From the NCBI RefSeq assembly GCF_040412425.1, contig NC_089756.1, forward strand, positions 10,498,726 through 10,562,725: a stretch of 64,000 nucleotides of DNA, written 5' to 3'. The stretch comes from Macrobrachium rosenbergii. Taxonomy: Eukaryota > Arthropoda > Malacostraca > Decapoda > Palaemonidae. The position numbers were made by a program, and so were the translations under genes. Below the pieces are notes generated by a model. That model ran no database searches, was not told the origin of the DNA, and worked only from the letters and a program-made list of their open reading frames with translations. This document shows, one piece after another, positions 11,881 through 25,535 of the stretch (the first letter of the stretch is position 1; every line of letters starts with the position of its first letter).

Positions 11881-12585
11881 AATCGCTTTCCTGTATGTCA
11901 ACCTGACGTTTTGATGCACTTGGATTTTGAGTTTGAAGTTCGGGCTTATCTGGCGATGATGGGAAACTATTTCTTGTTTCTTTTATCCGGGCACAAATTC
12001 CTTGTCACTTGTAACATTCTTATGATATCGTTTTCTTGATTTTTGTACCTCCTTTCAACTTGCTTAAGTGCCTTTGCAAATGTCACAACAAACAACCATG
12101 AAAATGAAATGGGATGTATAATTACACGTAAAAGCAGTGATATATATTTGTATACGTACATTTCAGTATTTATAGTGTATTCAAGGTAACCCGACTGTGT
12201 TTGAATATACCAACAGAATCTGGAGGTAAACAGCAAGTTTAACAGGCAAATGCAAAATTTTAGGAAGCACAGAAGAAAGCAAAGAATCTCACATCAAAGA
12301 AGTAGATGGTACGTCACCCGTATATCATACGTCTTTTACGTAATATTCCGTGCTCGTATAATGGCAACACTCCCTTTACCCCTGCGTTTAGCATTGCTTC
12401 TATCTCAATTCTTCGTTTCGTTCTTTGGGACTGTCGCCTTCCCGTCGTCGGTACTCACGCCACATAGGTTATGCACTTCGCAGGCAATAAATCCATCTTT
12501 GCAGAATCCACTCTTCTTCCCGTCTCCCACGTTCATCTCTCGTTATTTACTGCGAGACAGGTGAGAGACTATTATGCAGTTCCTG
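11881..12585. other. Non-coding stretch, nothing recognised
   Basis: Short open frames on both strands, one with a hydrophobic start near 12361, lack splice context and family similarity. Confidence 0.45.
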
Positions 12586-13000
<415 letters not shown>

Positions 13001-13043
13001 TATCACTTACACAATTGTTCTGTACATTAATACAATTACTAAC

Positions 13044-13563
13044 AGGACCTCATTTAAACTGGATGGCATCCAGCGGAGTTATTTATTCAGGAAAAGTTAC
13101 AAGCTTTCTAGGACTAACAGTCCTCATCGTCTGGTCTCCGTAGAATGACCGAACACAAGGTCCAGCTGTATATATATGCGTATGGGGGAGGGAATGAAAT
13201 CCCTTTTTATCCAATCGCGTGTGCTGCCTCTCTTCAATCCTTTAATTATCCTCCTTCTCCTATGTAGCCCTGCCCTCGTGGCCTTGGCCTTTCTCTGCCT
13301 GTGGCTTCTTCCAGGTGTGCTTGGTCCGTGTGGTCTCTTGCGTTTTTCCGCGTCCTCTTTTCTATTGTTGTGTATACGATTTTTCTGGATAGGCTATCCT
13401 CGAATCCGCTTCCAGTGTTGCCTACCATTACATTGTTTGCGCATGTTATGAAAGCATTTTCTACAATCAGTCTGGCCGTTTTGTCAGTGTTCTTGTTTAG
13501 AAAGTTCATATTCTCCTAGTCTAAATATCTCCGTTAGATACCATCCAGTTTAAATGAGGCCCT
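13044..13563 (-). mobile_element. Element with 42-bp inverted ends, possible Penelope-like remnant
   Basis: The ends 13044-13085 (CCTCATTTAAACTGGATGGC core) and 13522-13563 (GATACCATCCAGTTTAAATG core) are inverted copies matching at about 37 of 42 positions. Between them, on the minus strand at 13509-13246, an open frame starts near the right end and contains TARLIVENAFITCANNVMVG and NTGSGFED. The RLIVENAFI..N..SGF pattern recalls the C-terminal end of Penelope-like elements, after the GIY-YIG domain, and those elements can have inverted terminal repeats. No reverse transcriptase is present, so at most this is a truncated 3' end. The inverted ends are seen directly; the family is inference. 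A non-autonomous DNA element is an alternative. Confidence 0.5.
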
Positions 13564-13883
13564 CTTAGTAAATATAAATGTATATATATACTGTATATAT
13601 ATATATACACACACATGCGTGTATGCATGTGAGTGTGTATACGAATGCACTGTGCGGTCAGATTAAATTTATATTTAGAGTAGTTGGCAAGACTTTTGTT
13701 GATAGCATATCTTTGGTAAGTTGGCGGCGTATAATTCGGTTTTACTGCGCATAGGGGATGTTAATTAATATTCACGTAATTATTGTTTATTTTAATTGAC
13801 ATTTTAAATTTTTGAAGCTCCTGAAATTTTTTGTATTATATTATTTTTTTCAGATTAATAACTTTATTTTAGTACCTGATTAA

Positions 13884-13886
<3 letters not shown>
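13564..13886. other. AT-rich non-coding stretch, nothing recognised
   Basis: Short (AT) and (CA) patches near 13580-13640; otherwise featureless. Confidence 0.5.

Positions 13887-13956
<70 letters not shown>
13887..13956. repeat. (CT)n tract
   Basis: About 70 bp of pure CT. Confidence 0.9.
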
Positions 13957-13961
<5 letters not shown>

Positions 13962-14168
13962 ATAGTTTCCACCTTCATGTAGGATCGTATTAAGGAATAA
14001 TTCGCCAGTGCCTAATAGTACTAGATAGGAATACTTATTTCTTCAGGATTATTACTGAGCCACACAAACTTTAACAGCGACAAGGGCAATGGAGCAGTTT
14101 CCAATGTATAAACCCAGTACTGAGTCCCATACATCATTTTCATAATTTAAAGAGTAGCTCTGAGTACA

Positions 14169-14430
14169 TTTTCCTCCTCCTCTGCAACTTCGTCCTCCTC
14201 CTCGTCGTCCTTCTTCCCCTCCTCGTCGTCCTTCTTCCCCTCCTCGTCCTCGTCCTCATCCTCATCCTCATCTTCATCCTCGTCCTCGTCCTCGTCCCCG
14301 TCGTCCTCGTCCTCGTCCTCGTCCTCCACCTTCTCCTCGTCCTCCTCAATCTCCTCGCCCTCCCCTTCCACTTCCTCGCCCTCCTCCTCCACTCCTCCAC
14401 CTCCTCGTCGTTGTCCTCCTCGTCCACTCA
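14169..14430. repeat. (CTC/GTC)n-rich pyrimidine block
   Basis: Mixed CCTCCT, TCGTCC and TCATCC units over 260 bp. On the minus strand it translates to an acidic E/D-rich run within a 108-codon open frame (14473-14147), but also stays open in another frame, as expected for a low-complexity repeat. No splice or homology support for a protein. Confidence 0.8.
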
Positions 14431-14785
14431 GGCTCCGAAGCCGTGGGGCTGTTTCGTGTTCTTCTATCGCCATGAATAATGCAAAGGGCAGCAGTTACAC
14501 GTCGGCGGTTCAAGGTGGCCAGTGGTTCGCCATTCAGCGCGGCCGTAATAATGAGCGATGAAGCCTTTCCGTGGACTGTACACAAACTGCGGGAGTGAGG
14601 AAAAGGTTCTAACCCTAACGCTGCATTAATGAAGGACTCGATGGCTTATTCGCAGGGCGTTGGCGCTGGTCGATTTCGTTTCTTGATGGGGGCGGGGGAG
14701 GTTGGTTATACAACGAGGTGGTGGTGGTGTTGGGCTGTTTGGTGTGTGTTCTCGTTTTTGACATCAACCTAGGTCAAGTTACTTT
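14431..14785. other. Higher-GC non-coding stretch, nothing recognised
   Basis: Mixed composition, ends in a GGTGGTGGTG patch. No supported exon. Confidence 0.45.
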
Positions 14786-15788
<1,003 letters not shown>

Positions 15789-15790
15789 GA

Positions 15791-15846
<56 letters not shown>
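15789..15846. repeat. (AAT)n tract
   Basis: About 19 units, pure. The following 15850-16180 is AT-rich with a duplicated ATTATTATTGAGTTAAATGT / ATTATAATTGATGGGTTAAT piece and nothing else. Confidence 0.9.
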
Positions 15847-15847
<1 letters not shown>

Positions 15848-16183
15848 CGTCACCTTCAATCCTTGGGAAAATAACATATGAGAATAACATTTGTAGATTT
15901 TGTTCATCATTTCAATGCTCACGGTATTATTATGATTATTGGGTGAAATAGATAATTATTATTATTGAGTTAAATGTGTAATTATAATTGATGGGTTAAT
16001 TCTAACATCCTTCGAAGGTCTGAATCGTTCTGCCTGTTCGTATCCGGAGGGGTACTAGATTATGCTCTTATAGTTATTAATATTATTGATATTTAATTTG
16101 AAACATTATAATTTTCATTGTCATTCAGGAAAAGCAAATCACTGTATTTGCAAATTACAATAATTAGACATGACTGATTGACT

Positions 16184-16187
<4 letters not shown>

Positions 16188-16241
<54 letters not shown>
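16188..16241. repeat. (GA)n tract
   Basis: About 54 bp of pure GA. Confidence 0.9.
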
Positions 16242-16244
<3 letters not shown>

Positions 16245-16347
16245 GTGCAAATGAGTCTGAGTCTCGGACGTGGTGGGCATGGCCCCATCCCCCCCCCCTC
16301 CACCCCCTCTGAAGAGTTGTGTGAGGGGCTTGATGGTTGTTGGGCGG

Positions 16348-16374
16348 TGGGGAGGGGGAGGGGGAGGGGGAAGG
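16348..16374 (+). other. Potential G-quadruplex
   Basis: GGGGAGGGGGAGGGGGAGGG followed by GGAAGG: four or more G-runs of length 4-5 with one-base loops, on the + (inferred sense) strand. Confidence 0.75.
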
Positions 16375-16634
16375 TGTATATACATTGTTGATGGTGGTCT
16401 CCCGTGCCTCTCATGCCTCACATCCCTTAAACAAACAAACAGACATCACTCTGGTATGTGCCGCTTGTTCAGTGCGGGGATTAAAGGCCTTCGGGGTGAT
16501 TTTTCTCAAGTGTCGCCGCGGATCTTGGGGAGTTTTTTTTTTCTTCCCCACTCCCCCCCCCCAGCTTTCATTATTGTGGCTGTCAATGATGTGTTTTCGA
16601 GGTCTTTTATTTGCCAGTTAAATTAGGTTGGTGT

Positions 16635-16975
<341 letters not shown>

Positions 16976-17164
16976 CATATATATATATGTATACAGTTAA
17001 ATGTTGTCGTACATACATAGCTCCACATACTTAAACTGTATCTGTGTAGTGTCGCTTCCGCCACATTGAGTTGCTCCCTGTCTTACCAACATATTTTGAC
17101 GTGACATGGTTTCCTAATGAGGCTGGACGGGGTTCATTTCCTGACGAAGAAACTGGTTCCTCTC

Positions 17165-17240
17165 GGGGTCCCTGGTTCCTGCTTCTGCTCCTGCTCTCGC
17201 TCCTGCTGCTGCTGCTGCTGCTGTTGCTGCTGATGCTGCT
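17165..17240. repeat. (CTG/CTC)n trinucleotide block
   Basis: CTGCTCCTGCTCTCGCTCCT followed by CTG units with one TTG and one GATGCTG break. Confidence 0.85.
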
Positions 17241-17354
17241 GTGCCAAGTTGACCCCTGACCTAACTAATGATCTCTACGTGATGCTCCGAATTATTCAGG
17301 AGGGTGTCCTTTGTTGGGTCACCTCCGTGGCCTCGACACGGACCGGGTTAGTGG

Positions 17355-17411
17355 GAATGGGGTTGGGATGGGTGGGGAGGAGTGGGCGGGTGGGTGGGTG
17401 GGTGGGCGGGA
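17355..17411 (+). other. G-rich run, potential G-quadruplex
   Basis: Contains GGGCGGGTGGGTGGGTGGGT then GGGCGGG: at least six GGG runs with single-base loops. Confidence 0.75.
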
Positions 17412-17669
17412 CGTGTTTTGGGGCGTCTTGTGAGGTCATGCTTAGCGTGCAGGTGATGACGTTGTAATGGGGCACGGGCGTAGTCCGGAGTGTGCTTAAT
17501 AGGTGGGAGTTGTCCCTCAAGCTCCTCGATCTGGTACTTTACACGTCTTGGGGTGTTTAAGGAGAGAATGATGTTGCATCATACGTTTCGTGGGGCGCGG
17601 GGGTGGGGATTGGGAGGAGGGGAGGAATGCCGGGGCTATATTGGGAGGTGTTCTTAAGTCTTGCATGAT

Positions 17670-17728
<59 letters not shown>
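17670..17728. repeat. (ATT)n tract
   Basis: About 19 units ending ATCATCAC. Confidence 0.9.
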
Positions 17729-18212
17729 CATCACGTTTGCTAATGACCTTTACGCTGATTTTTGTAAATAGTTGATACTGGGAATGAATTAAGCGTTCTG
17801 CAAGAAATCATGTGAATATCATTCGTTATATTTTTGTCTTTGAATTTTTAGTGACTTAAATGCTGTCGTCGATAGTGACGCTTTATATTCTTCTAACAGT
17901 TTAGCCAGGCCTGAAAGAATGAAAGAAAGAAAGAAAGAAGGAAGGAAAACTCCTCCTCCACCTGAGAGAAGTTAAGTCTGGTTCTGGTACCGAAGGTTCG
18001 AAATTTGCATTTATTGCTGCATACTCCAATTAATTTTTTGTTTTGTTTTGCCGCCCCCCCCCCTTCCCCGTGGAGGAAGATACCCGTAAATGGGGCGCAA
18101 TCGTGCACTCTCCACCCACAGATAAATGTTTGCGGGCTTCTGAATGTGGAACTCCTTTTTAGGAAGACTTCATGTGCTATCAGATATTTCATGGCCATTT
18201 CGATGCTATGTG

Positions 18213-18268
<56 letters not shown>

Positions 18269-19551
18269 TCCGTATGCGCGATTGGCTCCGGTTATCTAAA
18301 TGGCTATTTCGAGTGTTCAAGGAAATGTTCGCGATAAAATTCTCCATGTGTATTTTTGCTACCGGTGTCTAATTCTGGGCGTCTTCTGTCCTTTTTTTTC
18401 CATTTTTTTTGCGAATTCATTTGTCTGCGAGTAACCAGAAGTGAACAAAGAATGGAGAAGATGCTTATGTCATACAGAGGATGAGAGCAGATGTTTTTGT
18501 TGCCGACGTGTAACATGCAAATCCAGGCGTAGTCATTTAGTTGCCGTGGGAAGTGCGGCTTTTTTGTTCTGTTTTACCAGTTTTTACCTTAGAGGTTGAG
18601 GAGAAATGTGGATTTGGTAAAAGGGATTGATCTTTACCAAATTAGATTATATGTAGGCACATGAATTAGATTGTATGTGCATTAGATTATATGTATATGA
18701 AATGTACATATAGCTTATGATTGATTTGTTTACTTTTACCGTATTTTCAGGCAAAGAAGACATGTCGACTTGATATATATAACTTACTTATTTTTTTTAA
18801 CCTATATTTATAGACTGAGAAAAACATGCTATGTTAGATGCAATTTCTTTTTAGTTATGCAAGTTACTTGCGTCTCATTTTTATAACGAGAAGTGCAGCT
18901 TTGATGTAACGTTTGAGCCCACTGTTTGAAAAAATGAAAAAGGTATAAGATTCGTATGAATCGTTGCGAGTGTTCGATACAGAATTCTTTTTCAAAAGAG
19001 GTAAATATTTGTTGAGGCTGAAACCTTGTGTTCTGAAAGAGGAGGATTTAACTTGCATTCCTGTGCATACATAGGCGCATTTGTTGTTAACAATACTCTA
19101 TGTATATGCATCTGAAACCTCTTATATTCTTAGCAACTATGTGAAAATGTTGCTATATTAAAAAAAAATTGTTAACAACTCTTATATTATCATCACTTAT
19201 GTGAAAATATTGCTGTTTTTTTAATAATTTTTTAATATTATTCGTAAACTTTTTTTTATATGACTGAGGCCTTATCCTTTTTGTTTTTTACCTCATTCAT
19301 TCGGTTCACGTTGTCACATATGCTGTACGTCAGACTCACCGCGCAGGGATGTTTCCCCTCTCCCCTCGTTTTTGTAGTTGCTGTAGTGAAGCAAATTCAG
19401 CCTTTGTATTCTATTTTAATTCCATTTTCTGTACCCGTTCCCGATATTTGGGCTCTTCAAAGACTGTTTTTCGGTGATATTTTTATGTTGATTCTTAAAT
19501 AGTCGAGACTTTTGTGCCGAGTTTTGAGAGTTCTCGCGAAATAAATTCCTG

Positions 19552-19554
<3 letters not shown>
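17729..19554. other. Non-coding stretch with one (CT)n tract
   Basis: (CT)n at 18217-18265 and a (GAAA)n patch at about 17919-17945. Between 19115 and 19215 CTCTTATATTCTTAGCAACT and CTCTTATATTATCATCACTT, each followed by TATGTGAAAAT.TTGCT, form a two-copy duplication. Nothing coding recognised. Confidence 0.6.
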
Positions 19555-19631
<77 letters not shown>

Positions 19632-19710
19632 TATTGTATTTCGGGGTATATTGCTTCTAGAACAGGCGGGATATTTTTGGCTCTTGAAAGTTTACACAGA
19701 GTTACACTTG

Positions 19711-19776
<66 letters not shown>

Positions 19777-19854
19777 TTATTGTATTTCAAGGTATATTGC
19801 TTCTAGAACAGGCGGGATATTTTTGACTTGAAAGTTTGCACAGAGTAACACTCG

Positions 19855-19920
<66 letters not shown>

Positions 19921-19971
19921 CAGCTAGATAGAGAAAATTTTGTCTAGTGGGTTACAGTCTGGATAACCCCT

Positions 19972-20025
<54 letters not shown>

Positions 20026-20084
20026 GCAGCTAGATAGAGAAATTTTTATCTAGTAGTTTACAGTCTGTACACAAAGTAACCATT

Positions 20085-20149
<65 letters not shown>

Positions 20150-20212
20150 TTTTATCTAGTAGGTTACAGTCTGTATTTACACAAAGTAACCCTTGGTTGA
20201 GAGAGAGAGAGA
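19555..20212. repeat. (GA)n-linked tandem array with two island subfamilies
   Basis: Six GA tracts separate five islands. Islands 1 and 2 (about 19629-19713 and 19773-19857) share TATTGCTTCTAGAACAGGCG and GGATATTTTTG. Islands 3-5 (about 19919-19975, 20022-20089, 20147-20200) share AAATTTTTATCTAGTAG-like text, TTACAGTCTG and AACCCTTGGTTGAGAG. All islands end in GG.TGAGAG before the next GA tract, so GA plus island is the duplicated unit. Confidence 0.9.
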
Positions 20213-20430
20213 GGGGCGCCGTTGCAGGGCTGCTTTTGCGTTACCATAGCGTAGTTGGGAGCGAGGCCTCAAAATCCCTCCAGATTCCATCATCGTTTAT
20301 CTATGGCCTATCTTCTTTAGTGCTCAGCGGTAAATCGCAACTTTCTGCACGTCGTCTTTAATGGTTGCAATGTGGTTTGTTTTGCATTTGCATTGATGAT
20401 GCCCATCGATTGTTATCTCCTCAGTTTAGA

Positions 20431-20503
20431 GAAGAAGAAGAAGAAGAAGAAGAAGAAGAAGAAGAAGAAGAAGAAGAAGAAGAAGAAGAAGAAGAAGAAG
20501 AAA
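20431..20503. repeat. (GAA)n tract
   Basis: About 24 pure units; purine-only, able to form triplex DNA. Confidence 0.95.
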
Positions 20504-20590
20504 AGTCAATGATTGCGCGGTAGGATAATTGTGGTCTTCCCAGCTAGAGGCAGTATGTGTGTGTGTGTGTTTCTGGTGCCTTTTTCCCCC

Positions 20591-21237
<647 letters not shown>

Positions 21238-21454
21238 GTCATCCCCCCCCGGCCCAATGTTTCTCCTGCAGAATGTGTTGCCCTCGCCTGCTGTAGCGAG
21301 TGCATCCATGCCCGTGAGCGAGCGAGTACCAGGTGCAGCCAGGCTGTTGTGCTTCAGGATTTGAAGTTTTTTTCCTCCGTGCACCTAACGGCTTCAGCGC
21401 TGCTCTCTCCTAAACCCTCTTTATCTCTTGTTTGCACATTCGTTGTGCAGTGAA

Positions 21455-21625
21455 GGTGATGGCCTGCACATTTGGGAGCTGAACATTTGTGGGGCTGAAC
21501 ATTCGTGGTGATGAATATTCGTAAGGCTGAACATATGGAGGAGGAACATTTGTGGGATGAACATTCTTGGGACTGAATATTTGTGGGTCTGAATATTTGT
21601 GGGAATAAACACTCGTGGGGCTGTA
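21455..21625. repeat. Degenerate ~20-bp minisatellite (CTGAACATTTGTGGG-like)
   Basis: About nine units such as GCTGAACATTTGTGGGGCTG, AACATTCGTGG, ATGAATATTCGTAAG and GACTGAATATTTGTGGG. It runs into (AT)n and then (ACATAT)n at 21645-21752. Confidence 0.85.
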
Positions 21626-21678
21626 TGTATGAATGTATGTATGTATATATATATATATATATATGTATATATAGATGC

Positions 21679-21679
21679 G

Positions 21680-21749
<70 letters not shown>

Positions 21750-21752
21750 CAT
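21679..21752. repeat. (ACATAT)n hexanucleotide repeat
   Basis: About twelve copies of ACATAT. A shorter stretch of the same hexamer is at about 52090-52126. Confidence 0.9.
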
Positions 21753-22029
21753 AATACCCTCGGACTAAATGCACCTCAAAGAGTCTCGTAGGAAGAAATT
21801 CTAGTCAGCTGAACTAAGTGTTAATGGTAGATAAATACTGACCAGTATAAATGAAATGTTTAATAATTTAGATGCCTCATATATCTTCCTTTTTTTTAGT
21901 ATGACGAGGAACCACTTATACGGGATCTATTATAAACTAGTGAGAGATTTCTTGCAAATTAATATTTTTTCCTGCGAGGATATATTTCAGTTTTTCATTT
22001 TCATTTGAAATAATCCCCGTGACAGTGGG

Positions 22030-22030
<1 letters not shown>

Positions 22031-22107
<77 letters not shown>

Positions 22108-22164
22108 GTTATGATTATGGATAATGTAATGTATATGATAACTAATAATAATAATAATAATATA

Positions 22165-22199
<35 letters not shown>

Positions 22200-22267
22200 T
22201 TTTATGATTATTGAAAGCATATATAATAAAGAAATCAACCAGGATTTTTTTTTACATCTCAGAGCTC

Positions 22268-22345
<78 letters not shown>

Positions 22346-22415
22346 CTATTGATTGCACATATAATTAAGAAGTCAACCAGGATGTCTTTACATCTCGTAG
22401 TTCATAATACCAAGG
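22031..22415. repeat. (AAT)n tracts with a duplicated island
   Basis: (AAT)n at 22031-22104, 22142-22197 and 22269-22344. AAATCAACCAGGATTTTTTT + TTACATCTCAGAGCTC (22231-22269) recurs as AAGTCAACCAGGATGTCTTT + ACATCTCGTAGTTC (22369-22404), so AAT tract plus island was duplicated. Confidence 0.85.
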
Positions 22416-22756
22416 TCTTTGTTATAAAGCAAAATTATATTGTTATTTTGAGAAGTCCCGCGACTCACCGTTTATATTCCTGACACTGATAAATATTGAA
22501 ATCTAGTCATGTAATGGCCTGACTGTTATCCACTGGGTAGGGCTGCCCCCCTCTTCCCATAACCCTCCCCTTCCACCTCCCACGTGTTACGGGATCGTCG
22601 CCACCGTGACATAAAGATGATAAGCGATTCAGCGAAGGACCGAAGGACATTGGCAGGAGATAAAGGGGATAGGAGAAGAGGGAGATGCAATAAAGGATGA
22701 AGCGAGATGATGAGGATGCTGGGATGCTGCTGATGCGTTTCAAGATCAAGGACGAG

Positions 22757-22761
<5 letters not shown>

Positions 22762-22828
<67 letters not shown>
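22762..22828. repeat. (CT)n tract
   Basis: About 67 bp of pure CT. The 22416-22761 stretch before it shows nothing recognisable. Confidence 0.9.
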
Positions 22829-22834
<6 letters not shown>

Positions 22835-22894
22835 TTAGTGGTTTTCTTGCCAGTGAGGTTGAAACCTCTTTTTGCCGTGAGAGTCTAAACGTGA

Positions 22895-23640
22895 TCGCGC
22901 CGGTACGTCTGAACGTTTTGACGTCGAAGTCTGAAACTGTTCGCTCAACCCTCTAAGTCTGAAACTGTTTGTGTAGCTTTCCAGTTCTAAAACTGTTTCC
23001 TTAGTCTTCCAAGTCTGAAACTGTTTGCTTAGCTCTCCAGTTCTTCAGCTGTTTGGGTAGCTTTCAGGGTTTGTTTGTTTAGCATTTTAAGTCTGAAACT
23101 GTTTGTTTAGCCTTCCAAGTCTGAAACTGCTTGTTTAACCTTTCAAGTCTTAAACAACATGTTTGTTTAGCATTTCAGGTCTGGAACTTTTGTTTAGCCT
23201 TCCAGGTCTGAAACAACGTGTTTGTTTAGCCTTCCAGGTCTGGAACTTTTATTTAGCCTTCCAGGTCTTAAGCTGTTTGTTTTAGCCTTCCAGGTCTGAA
23301 ACTGTTTGTTTAGCCTTCCAGGTTTGAAACTGTTTGTTTAGCCTTCCAAGTCTGAAACTTTCCGTAGCCTCACAAGTCTGAAGCTGTTTGTTTAGCCAGC
23401 AAATTCTGAAACTGTTTATTTAGTCTTCCAAGTCTGAAACTATTTGTTTGCGTAGCCTTCTAAGTCTGCTTAGCCTTCCAAGCCTGAAACTGTTTATTTA
23501 GTTTTCCAAGCCTGAAACTGTTTATTTAGCTTTCCAAGTCTGAAACTATTTAGTTAGTCTTCGATGTCTGAAACTATTTATTTAGCTTTCCAATTCCGAA
23601 ACTGCTTAACCTTCTGAATCTGAAACGTGGCGTATTTGAC
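22895..23640. repeat. Degenerate ~28-bp minisatellite (CTGTTTGTTTAGCCTTCCAA)
   Basis: More than twenty units built on CTGTTTGTTTAGCCTTCCAA GTCTGAAA. Central copies (about 23270-23350) are nearly identical; outer ones are diverged and varied in length. It is one of the largest minisatellites in the window and fades out through 23830. Confidence 0.9.
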
Positions 23641-24705
23641 AGCCCAGCTAAAGAAAGCTGTTTATATCCCAATCCACGTTTGTGAAACGGTAATTTTGCT
23701 GCTTTAAAGTTGTTTATTTTGCCAGTCAGCTAAGTCCGAAACTATTTTGCCGGTCAGCTGGTCTAAAACTTCATTTTGCTTATCACATAAATTAAAAACT
23801 TATTTTTGACGTCCGAGTTTAATCTCTACAAAGTTGACCGATTGCTTGCTTCTTTGTTCATAGTGAATGCGTAGTTCACGTTTGAAGTCCATTTTCCCAT
23901 CTTCCAAATCCACTTGTAATTTTTAGACTTGCGTTTAGGTAATACCGTGACACTAAGATGTATTAACTACCTCTTGCTGTCTCAGTAAGAAGAATATTTG
24001 TTTTCGTTCTAATAAGTATTTTTACTTTCGTTCAAGTGAGAAGAATATTGGTTGACTGGTGAAAAGCCCTGAAGAGGTGAAAGGTCATAGATAAATGGAG
24101 TAGTAGTAATTTATTGCTCACATTTATTATAGCTATTTGTTATGTCGTGTTTGAATTTTATTTTATTTTGCTTTTTTTATTTTATTTTAATTTCTTATTA
24201 TTAGTAAATAGGAGTATGGTTATATCATTTAATGTATATTATAGTCATGATACTCCTGGATTTGATATGATTAATTTTCATTATGTCCCGAATGCTGATG
24301 TTAAAGCTGTTTCGAGTTCTGAGTTCTGTTTTAAAGAGGAAGAAACGCGAATGCAGTCGGTCGTTGGGTTATGAAATCGGTGGTGGATGCTCTGTGATGG
24401 AAAAATTCTTTTTTCATTTTTTCTTCTGTTTAGAAAACAGCAAAAAAAAAAAAAAAACCATCCCGGGTCTGGTTCTGGCGGGTGGGGAAAGAAGAGGAAA
24501 ATAGACCTCTCGTCTTCTTCCTCTTTAGATAACTGTAAACATTGCCTCTGAAAATGAGACGAAATCATGGGATTACGAAATGAAGAGGAGCTCGACGTTT
24601 TGAGATGCTGAGGTATATCGATGAAGAAGGGAAATTGTCGGCTAATTCTTGAGGTAGAGATGTGTTATATATAAGATTTAAAAGATGTGAAGATTACGGA
24701 GCATT
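23641..24705. other. Non-coding stretch, nothing recognised
   Basis: Decayed continuation of the preceding array to about 23830, then AT-rich DNA. Open frames crossing 24114-24570 have no support. Confidence 0.45.
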
Positions 24706-25068
24706 GCTCACTTTAGAGCTGAGTTTTCTGTACAGCGTATAATCAAGGCCACCGAAAATAGATCTATCTTTCGGTGGTCTCGGTATAGGCTAATGCTGTA
24801 TGAGTCGTGACCCATGAAACTTGAAGCACGGCCCAGTAGTGGTGGCCTGTCCTATGTCGTTGCCAGATGCACGATTATGGCTAACTTTAACCTTAAATAA
24901 AAAAAAAAAAAATACTGAGGCAAGAGGGCTGCAATTTGGTATGTTTGATGACTGGAGGGTGGATGACCAACATAACCAGTTTGCAGCCCTCTAGTCTCAG
25001 TAGTTTTTAAGATCTGAGGGCGGACAGACAAAGCCATCTTGGTAGTTTTCTTTTGCAGAAAACTAAAA
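24706..25068 (+). mobile_element. Structured dispersed repeat of a type common in decapods
   Basis: Three internal inverted repeats are visible: GCCACCGAAA/TTTCGGTGGT (24748-24778, around an ATAGATCTAT core), a long pair with GAGGGCTGCAATTTGGTATG (24924-24943) opposite CATAACCAGTTTGCAGCCCT (24971-24990), and AGTTTTC...GAAAACT (25044-25064). I recall this block, with GATCTGAGGGCGGACAGACA before the last hairpin, as an abundant dispersed sequence in shrimp genomic data; this is memory and was not searched. It has no coding capacity I can support. The 5' edge is uncertain. Confidence 0.65.
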
Positions 25069-25302
25069 GCAGAGGGCCACAGGCGAGTTCTCGTTTCCCC
25101 AGTGGCCATCTCGAGCATAAGGATGACAAGAATTATATTGAAACCCATTTTTGAAGTTGATTTCCCATTTTGTAGGATTCGGACACACCTGCTGACCATA
25201 AAAATCAAAATTGAATGCCATTATCTTACAGCACTTAGGATTATAACAAGGGAACATTGAACTTTTACGGAACACGAAATTGGACTCGAAAACTGAAAAA
25301 TG

Positions 25303-25303
25303 C

Positions 25304-25382
<79 letters not shown>

Positions 25383-25535
25383 AAGATGAACCCTATTCAC
25401 ATGAAACAAACCCGAAGGGGCCATTGACTTGAAATTCAAACTTCCAAAGAATATGGTGTTAATTAGAAAGAAGTAACAGAAGGCAGTGGGAAATACAGAA
25501 AGAAGTGATCACTTATCAATAAGAATAAAAGTAAT
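25303..25535 (-). mobile_element. Retroposon 3' end with (AAT)n tail, copy B
   Basis: (ATT)n at 25303-25379 on +, then CAGAAGATGAACCCTATTCA, GGGGCCATTGACTTGAAATT, CAAACTTCCAAAGAATATGG, GAAGTAACAGAAGGC and a GAAATACAGAAAGAAGTGAT tail. This is the same body as copies A, C and D, in the same orientation as A. Confidence 0.75.

Noticed and set aside
12361..12440. Signal-peptide-like hydrophobic start (MATLPLPLRLALLLSQ)
   Set aside because: No downstream coding continuity or splice donor with family support; chance hydrophobic run in a short frame.
14147..14473. 108-codon acidic (E/D-rich) open frame on the minus strand
   Set aside because: It translates a CTC/GTC microsatellite-like block, another frame is equally open, and there is no splice or family support.
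24852..25208. 118-codon minus-strand frame
   Set aside because: It lies mostly on the structured dispersed repeat at 24.7-25.07 kb, which is non-coding in my reading.
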